A stretch of 18,602 nt of DNA from Prevotellaceae bacterium (GTDB lineage Bacteria; Bacteroidota; Bacteroidia; Bacteroidales; Paludibacteraceae). The notes below the pieces were generated by a model that ran no database searches, was not told the DNA's origin, and saw only the letters and a program-made list of their open reading frames with translations. Location of the stretch: contig JAISXJ010000066.1 in assembly GCA_031270565.1 (NCBI GenBank), forward strand, positions 1 to 18,602, in the 5' to 3' direction. Shown one piece after another: positions 13,747-18,602 of this stretch. How positions within the stretch are numbered: the first letter of the stretch is position 1; each line of letters opens with the position of its first letter. The translations under genes were made by a program, and so were the position numbers.

Positions 13747-16700
13747 TCAATATACAACCATCTTGTCTGTGAATTGACTGCCATTATCCAGCAGCAGTTC
13801 GACCATATAAACGCCTCTTTCCGGAACGGCGAATTGATTATTATCAGGCGTAAAGCTACCCGACAATATCTTGTGTCCGGTCAGGGCATAGAGATGATAT
13901 GTTCCGCCGACAGGAGATATTATCGCAGCCACCTGACTGCGAACTGCAATTACGGGAAGCTGGGTCAGGTCGATGTGAAGCGAGGGCGTCAACGGACAGG
14001 AAAACAGGGTAACGCCATCGTCTTCGCGGGTTACTTGTATGGAATATTCCTCCGTAAAATCGAAACTGTTGCCTGTCCCCAAATAAATGTATGACTTATC
14101 CTCGCCAATGAGCAGCTGTCCGTTTTTGTACCAGCGGTAAGAGGGCACAAAACGGTAACCGCCGTTGTAGTGTTCGTTCAGGAGGGCAATAACATTGTTC
14201 CATTTCTGCTTCATAATGCCCGACGAATAAAGCGCCTCCAAAGCCACAGTTATGCGTACGGGTTTATTACAGTTCTCCGCAACCAGCGCTATTTCAACAT
14301 TATAAATATCGGGACGAACATTTTCCGGCAGAGCGATATGAACACTATTTTTATCTCCGTTAAATGTTCCGTCAACGAATCCGGCGGCTTTAGCTTTTTC
14401 GTCGAAGCTGAGGCTGTACGAAGTAACCGGCGTTTCAAAAACAACCGTCATCTGGTTGTCATCTGCGCAAATGCGTGCCGGCAAATCATGCTCCACAGAT
14501 AAACATATCAATTCTATCAACAGGGATTGAGGCGCTGATGAACAACCATTTTCATTGTGAAAAACAATAATATAACTTCCCTCATCCAGTCCTGTGAGTG
14601 TCCCGTTCTGCACGCCATTAATGGTGTAAGTATATTCAGGAGGCAAGGTGAACGCAATAGAGCCGGTATGCAAAACATTAATCTCTGCCGTATGCTTGAT
14701 GGACGGGATAGTCACCGTTGACACGGTCAGATGCAGCCACCGTGTACTGTCACAACCATATTGATTCAAATAATAAGAGGGATAATAGCCTGCCGTTGCC
14801 GCCCACTGTCCGCCCCAGAGCAAACTGTCGCCGGAGCAAATTATCTGCTCAACCGTATCTATGTGGACGGGATTAATGGTCAGATGCAGCCACCGTGTAC
14901 TGTCGCAACCGTATTGATTCAAATGATAAGAGAGATAATAGCCTGCCGCTGATGCCCACTGTCCGCCCCAGAGCAGACTGTCGCCGGCACAAATTGCCTG
15001 CTCAACCGTATCTACGTGAACGGGATTAACGGTCAGATGCAGCCACCGTGTACTGTCGCAACCGTATTGATTCAAATAATAAGAGGGATAATAGCCTGTC
15101 GCTACCGCCCACTGTCCGCCCCAGAGCAGACTGTCACCATCGCAAATTGTCTGCTCTACCGTATCTGCGTGGACGGGATTGACGGTCAGATGCAGCCACT
15201 GTGTGCTGTCACAACCGTATTGATTAAGATAATAAGAGGGATAATAGCCTGTCGCTGATGCCCATTGTCCGCCCCAGAGCACACTGTCACCGGCGCAAAT
15301 TGTCTGCTCAACCGTATCTACGTGAACGGGATTAACGGTCAGATAAAGGCGCACAATCGTGTCGCAACCGGTGTCCGCGGCGAGAGTGTGTTCATACCAG
15401 CGTTCCGTGAACAGATAATTGCCTCCGAACAGAATAGAGTCTCCCTGACAAATGGTTACCGAATCCATTGTTTTGACGGGAAGATCTATGACTTTTAAAT
15501 CCAAAGTAATAATGCTGTCGCAATGGTGTATGACAGTTTTTAGTGTATCGGTGTAAATATCTGCCGATGACAACTCTTTACCGGCAAAAGAATATGTTTC
15601 TCCCTGACAAATGGTTACATCCAAATTGGTGAACGACTTCTCCAGCACGGTTAGATCAAGTGTCAAAATGCTGTCGCAACCCTGATAGGTGGTCAGGGTA
15701 TCCGACCAGTAGGTTGTCTCTGTAAATTCACGCGACCGGAATGTGTACGTCTCTCCCCGACAGATTGTATCGGCTTGGTAGAGGTTGTAAACTCCAGAGA
15801 CGGGTTGTGTGTCAACAAGAAAAACGGTGGAATCCTTACATAAACCTCCTGCCAGACTTGCAACCAGTTTTACCTCGTATGTTGCACCTGCATTCGGCAA
15901 GATAAATGAGGGATTTTCATCCGTCGATTGCAGTACATCATTGACATACCATTCATACGCATCGCATGGGTCGGTTGTTACGGAATCTGCAAAGACAATA
16001 TGAGAAAGATTATTGAACGTGACAACATTATCACAATCAATGTGGCAGGTATATGTTGCCTGAGCTACCGGCAGGCGTGGTCTGATGGCAGCTCGCAGCA
16101 CGAAATAACAGGACGAATCCTCTACAAATTCAACCCTGCAAAGATAATCAACAGAGTCATTGCCCTGCGAGATAAAAGTCTGCGATGTACTGACAATATT
16201 TGTAGGGTCATTTTCGGGATACCATTTGTAGTTAAATCCCGCCGGCGCTGTGAACGTGGTAGCAATCCCCCCGCAACTCGCACCTTCCAAAGTTCCCTGC
16301 GCACAGGCTATGGTGAAGTAGGCATAGCCATAATGTCCACTCTGGGAGCAATCATAAGTTGTCAGCCGCACCTTGATTTGTTCTCCTGCCAGAGACTGCA
16401 AATTTAAGCCGACCGTTGTCCAGTCTTTCCAAACCAGACCGCTGTAGGTGTTCCAGTCCTGAGTATTGCTTCTTGGAATAAATTCAGCAAAACCACAGGA
16501 AGAGTTGATTAACTGATCTTTACTGTTTAAAATCTCCAGTTTAAATTTTGGCTGCTGACTCCGATTGTGACTGGGAGATTGCAGTACGACAGCGTATTTC
16601 AAGACCAGAATGGCTGTTTCGGAATCTACCTGATACGTATAGGTGATACTCTCTGCCTGAGCCCCTGTTGACCAGTTTCCAAGTCTCACAGAGGCTGATT

Positions 16701-17037
16701 CTCCTACGGGAATGGTACGCAATCGATTGCCTGTTCTCGAATCTAATTCATTGGGATTTGTATGAATGGTGTGCCTGTTGTTCACGACGCCTATACCTAA
16801 ATAGGGATTGTCAAAATTTCCGTATGTGCAGGTAGTTGTTGGAGAATTTAAATCCAAAAACGCAATACAGTTAATGTTGGGCGCAGAACGAAGAACATCA
16901 CTTCTTGCCGTATCATTGCTGCTGTTACGATTAGCTCCCGACAGACATTCGGACACCTCGCTTGCCGTTATCGGCACAGCAGACAACCTCAGACAAAAAA
17001 TTATCAGAGAAATAATAGACAACAATACTTTTTTCAT
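13747..17037 (-). CDS. Large repeat-containing surface protein with type IX sorting tail
   Basis: 1096 residues from the ATG at 17037, chosen because a signal peptide (MKKVLLSIISLIIFCLRLSA) begins there; the frame is open 15 codons more. The N-terminal third looks like a beta-sandwich with paired Cys. A PKD-like stretch (CDAYEWYVND..., about 355-410) follows. Then come seven Cys-containing repeats, three diverged (about 416-565) and four nearly identical ones of 51 residues (about 566-770) with the pattern TIC-GDSLLWGGQW ... YLNQYGCDSTRWLHLTVNP. The C-terminal ~70 residues (GTYHLYALTGHKILSG ... GVYMVELLLDNG ... DKMVVY) fit a type A sorting domain of the type IX secretion system. Likely a secreted or cell-surface adhesin-like protein. 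Confidence 0.9.
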   Translation of the reverse strand: MKKVLLSIISLIIFCLRLSAVPITASEVSECLSGANRNSSNDTARSDVLRSAPNINCIAFLDLNSPTTTCTYGNFDNPYLGIGVVNNRHTIHTNPNELDSRTGNRLRTIPVGESASVRLGNWSTGAQAESITYTYQVDSETAILVLKYAVVLQSPSHNRSQQPKFKLEILNSKDQLINSSCGFAEFIPRSNTQDWNTYSGLVWKDWTTVGLNLQSLAGEQIKVRLTTYDCSQSGHYGYAYFTIACAQGTLEGASCGGIATTFTAPAGFNYKWYPENDPTNIVSTSQTFISQGNDSVDYLCRVEFVEDSSCYFVLRAAIRPRLPVAQATYTCHIDCDNVVTFNNLSHIVFADSVTTDPCDAYEWYVNDVLQSTDENPSFILPNAGATYEVKLVASLAGGLCKDSTVFLVDTQPVSGVYNLYQADTICRGETYTFRSREFTETTYWSDTLTTYQGCDSILTLDLTVLEKSFTNLDVTICQGETYSFAGKELSSADIYTDTLKTVIHHCDSIITLDLKVIDLPVKTMDSVTICQGDSILFGGNYLFTERWYEHTLAADTGCDTIVRLYLTVNPVHVDTVEQTICAGDSVLWGGQWASATGYYPSYYLNQYGCDSTQWLHLTVNPVHADTVEQTICDGDSLLWGGQWAVATGYYPSYYLNQYGCDSTRWLHLTVNPVHVDTVEQAICAGDSLLWGGQWASAAGYYLSYHLNQYGCDSTRWLHLTINPVHIDTVEQIICSGDSLLWGGQWAATAGYYPSYYLNQYGCDSTRWLHLTVSTVTIPSIKHTAEINVLHTGSIAFTLPPEYTYTINGVQNGTLTGLDEGSYIIVFHNENGCSSAPQSLLIELICLSVEHDLPARICADDNQMTVVFETPVTSYSLSFDEKAKAAGFVDGTFNGDKNSVHIALPENVRPDIYNVEIALVAENCNKPVRITVALEALYSSGIMKQKWNNVIALLNEHYNGGYRFVPSYRWYKNGQLLIGEDKSYIYLGTGNSFDFTEEYSIQVTREDDGVTLFSCPLTPSLHIDLTQLPVIAVRSQVAAIISPVGGTYHLYALTGHKILSGSFTPDNNQFAVPERGVYMVELLLDNGSQFTDKMVVY
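14728..15339 (-). repeat. Four 153-bp tandem repeats inside the surface protein gene
   Basis: The marker CAGATGCAGCCAC recurs at 14728, 14881, 15034 and 15187, and a diverged form starts at 15340; every step is exactly 153 bp (51 codons). The copies are nearly identical at DNA level, so copy number can change by slippage or recombination while staying in frame. Confidence 0.95.
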
Positions 17038-17045
17038 AATTCTCA

Positions 17046-17078
17046 AAAGGTTCGTAAGACACCCCCAAAGGTTCGTAA
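17046..17078. repeat. Pair of 12-bp direct repeats ahead of the surface protein gene
   Basis: AAAGGTTCGTAA occurs at 17046-17057 and 17067-17078, 21 bp apart (about two helical turns), 9 to 41 bp upstream of the surface protein start codon at 17037. This would suit a tandem regulator site, but nothing further supports it. Confidence 0.5.
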
Positions 17079-17098
17079 CCAACCCGTTTAACCCAAAC

Positions 17099-17128
17099 TC
17101 TAAACCCGTCAGGTTCGACGAGTTTAGA
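17099..17128 (-). terminator. Terminator-like hairpin after the HAD phosphatase
   Basis: On the minus strand a 12-bp stem (TCTAAACTCGTC with GACGGGTTTAGA, one T-G pair) closes a 6-base loop, followed by a moderately T-rich GTTTGGGTT. It lies 22 bp past the stop codon at 17150 and before the next minus-strand gene. Confidence 0.65.
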
Positions 17129-17149
17129 ATTCAAGTTATGCGGATATTT

Positions 17150-18151
17150 CTATCGGGTCATCCAAACCGTTTTAAATTCTTTCGACATATCGACCTGCTC
17201 CCATCCGTTAACGCGGAGGGAATCTTGCCATCCGGGAACAGAGGCGCCGTGGTACGGAGGATATGCGTATTCACGTTCATCATCGTCGTGGTTCAGCAGC
17301 AGCGCAATGTGCGGATACCGGCTGGTCGAAGCCAAATGGAACATACCGAAATCGCCTGTTGTGTTGCCGAAAGCAAATACGGGGATTTTCCCAATATGAG
17401 AATAAATGTTCAGGCTTTTGCCATTGCCGTCGTTTTTGGGCTGGTGAATGCCCGCATTCGCGATAAAAGATGTTTTACCGTTTTCGTACAATGGCGTCAA
17501 CACTTGGCGTGTGCCTATAAGATGTTCCCTGTCGAAACCAATAACCTGCGGGCAGATGCTCCAGATGACGCCCTGCATAGAGCCGGAAACGATGTAGATG
17601 CTGAAGTCATTTTTTTTCAGATAATCAAGAAGCTCCAGCATGGGCTGATAAAACATCTTCTCCAGCGCGATGTCATACTTTCTATCTCTGGCGAAAGCAA
17701 GATAGCTGTGGGCGGTGTCAACGTAGGCTTCATAATCCGTGCCTTTGAATGCTTTCAATATTATAGAATCCAGGTAGTTTACGCCGCCAACGACCCAGTT
17801 GTTCAAGACGGAGGTATCGGCGGGATTATCGTACAGTTTTTTTGCATACTGATATTCTACCAGTTCTATCAGGGCAGGATTTTTTTCCAGTTGGCATACC
17901 ATGCCATACACAGCCACATACATCTCGAACCACAAAGGGGCTTCGCAGGCAATGGTGCCATCCATGTCGAAAACGGCAATTCTGTTTTCGACCGGAATTT
18001 GTTGCGCTTCGTCGGCAATATAATGCACAATTCGATGCTTGATTTCCGTATCATTCCACGAGGGTAACGGGTCGCCTGCTCCGCTCCGGCAGCAGACCAG
18101 CAGCACGCATGTCAGTAGAGCAAAGCTCAGATTGGTAAATACTTTTTTCAT
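17150..18151 (-). CDS. Exported HAD-family phosphatase, possible lipoprotein
   Basis: 333 residues from the ATG at 18151; the frame is open to 18352, but the 67 extra residues have no domain character and the signal sequence MKKVFTNLSFALLTCVLLVC begins here. Two Cys (20, 21) at the end of the signal could be lipidated, although the lipobox is imperfect. HAD motif I is FDMDGT with nucleophile Asp62 and Asp64; motif II is YIVSGS in the second half; a late FAFGNTTGDFGMF segment fits motif III/IV. It is thus a periplasmic or outer-membrane-bound phosphohydrolase of the phosphoserine-phosphatase-like type. The substrate is not known. Confidence 0.85.
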   Translation of the reverse strand: MKKVFTNLSFALLTCVLLVCCRSGAGDPLPSWNDTEIKHRIVHYIADEAQQIPVENRIAVFDMDGTIACEAPLWFEMYVAVYGMVCQLEKNPALIELVEYQYAKKLYDNPADTSVLNNWVVGGVNYLDSIILKAFKGTDYEAYVDTAHSYLAFARDRKYDIALEKMFYQPMLELLDYLKKNDFSIYIVSGSMQGVIWSICPQVIGFDREHLIGTRQVLTPLYENGKTSFIANAGIHQPKNDGNGKSLNIYSHIGKIPVFAFGNTTGDFGMFHLASTSRYPHIALLLNHDDDEREYAYPPYHGASVPGWQDSLRVNGWEQVDMSKEFKTVWMTR

Positions 18152-18291
18152 ACTAATTTTTGATTTAAAATTGATTGTTTTATTTCTACAAGCGTTTAAT
18201 ATAGTTTTCCATGTGGTTGAGTGGCAGGGTAATTTCAGAGATACCTGACGTCGGAATGAAAGTGACGTTTTCCCTTTTATATTTTCGCCTA

Positions 18292-18299
18292 CAAAGGTA
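18292..18299 (-). promoter_or_regulatory. Putative -7 box for the HAD phosphatase
   Basis: TACCTTTG on the minus strand, 140 bp upstream of the start at 18151. The -33 position does not show TTTG. The rest of the gene-free stretch 18152-18487 has no coding potential. Confidence 0.45.
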
Positions 18300-18487
18300 A
18301 TGAAAAAATTTTCTCTTTTCATAAAAATAAACAAAGAAAAATATTTCTTCATCCGAAAGACTTAACTTTGCAGTCAGAAAACGGGTGAAATATAGATACG
18401 TTGTTGTAAAGTTTAGTAGAACATCTATTCTATTGCCGAATAATTATTTCTAATTGCACGATAAATGTATATATATGACTAATGGGG

Positions 18488-18599
18488 CTTCTAAAAATTA
18501 GATTTTTCAAGGCTTGCCATTGAGGTAAAAGCGGAGTTTACTAACGTAAATGAGCATTTTACCGAAAGAGCGTAACGCAGAAAAAGCAATTTTTAGAAG
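18488..18599. mobile_element. MITE-like element with 12-bp terminal inverted repeats
   Basis: CTTCTAAAAATT (18488-18499) and AATTTTTAGAAG (18588-18599) are perfect inverted repeats. Inside, TTTTTC pairs with GAAAAA (18503-18508 with 18580-18585), and a central hairpin pairs GGTAAAA with TTTTACC (18524-18530 with 18557-18563) and GTTTAC with GTAAAT. The whole 112 bp folds into one long imperfect hairpin and has no reading frame. The window ends 3 bp later, so a target-site duplication cannot be checked. Confidence 0.55.
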
Positions 18600-18602
18600 T
18601 TC

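Noticed and set aside
16808..18067. 419-codon plus-strand frame opposite the surface protein and phosphatase genes
   Set aside because: It spans two well-supported minus-strand genes and their intergenic hairpin and has no domain features.
18363..18370. Plus-strand TAACTTTG as a promoter
   Set aside because: It has no -33 partner and no gene follows before the window end.

Overview
The window looks like chromosomal DNA of a Bacteroidota bacterium, most likely of the order Bacteroidales. Support: several intergenic regions carry the Bacteroidota -7 promoter box TAnnTTTG, two of them with a well-spaced -33 TTTG. Two secreted proteins belong to the Fibrobacter succinogenes major paralogous (FISUMP) type, and a large surface protein has a type IX secretion sorting tail. 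The methylmalonyl-CoA epimerase/carboxyltransferase cluster is also typical of succinate/propionate-forming Bacteroidales. The exact genus cannot be read from the sequence.

Layout. Positions 1-1750 hold a run of four hairpins, a first FISUMP-type secreted protein and its terminator. Positions 1751-5464 read on the minus strand from a well-formed promoter: purB, then guaB, then an unrecognised 216-residue protein. Positions 5516-6351 hold a divergent short-chain dehydrogenase, which shares a strong bidirectional terminator with the next cluster. Positions 6463-9548 (minus strand) form a compact operon: methylmalonyl-CoA epimerase, the MmdA-type carboxyltransferase subunit, a 69-residue accessory protein, and a biotin carrier with two complete biotinyl domains. 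Positions 9754-11169 (minus) hold a second FISUMP-type protein with the same signal peptide and N-terminal module as the first.

Upstream of that second FISUMP gene, about 11222-11968, lies the most unusual element of the window. It is a stop-poor, GC-rich array of 18 consecutive palindromes spaced at a nearly constant 41.4 bp, about four turns of B-DNA. Three unrelated palindrome families follow each other in blocks (TTGCGC-N5-GCGCAA, CCCCACGTGGGG, TTGGCAG-N-CTGCCAA) without any break in the spacing. A -7 promoter box beyond the array suggests it could be the transcribed leader of the FISUMP gene. Both FISUMP genes are therefore preceded by multi-hairpin DNA.

Positions 12041-12540 are a gene-free stretch with AT-rich scattered repeats, a REP-like element and an isolated palindrome. 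Positions 12541-13738 (plus) hold a DivIC/FtsB-family septum protein and an RluA-family pseudouridine synthase, separated by one base. Positions 13747-17037 (minus) hold the large type IX secretion cargo protein with four near-identical 51-residue repeats (153 bp each). Positions 17150-18151 (minus) hold an exported HAD-family phosphatase. The right edge, 18488-18599, is a MITE-like long hairpin that reaches almost to the window end.

Housekeeping functions (purine synthesis, propionate-pathway carboxyl transfer, division, RNA modification) thus alternate with surface-protein genes embedded in repeat-rich DNA.
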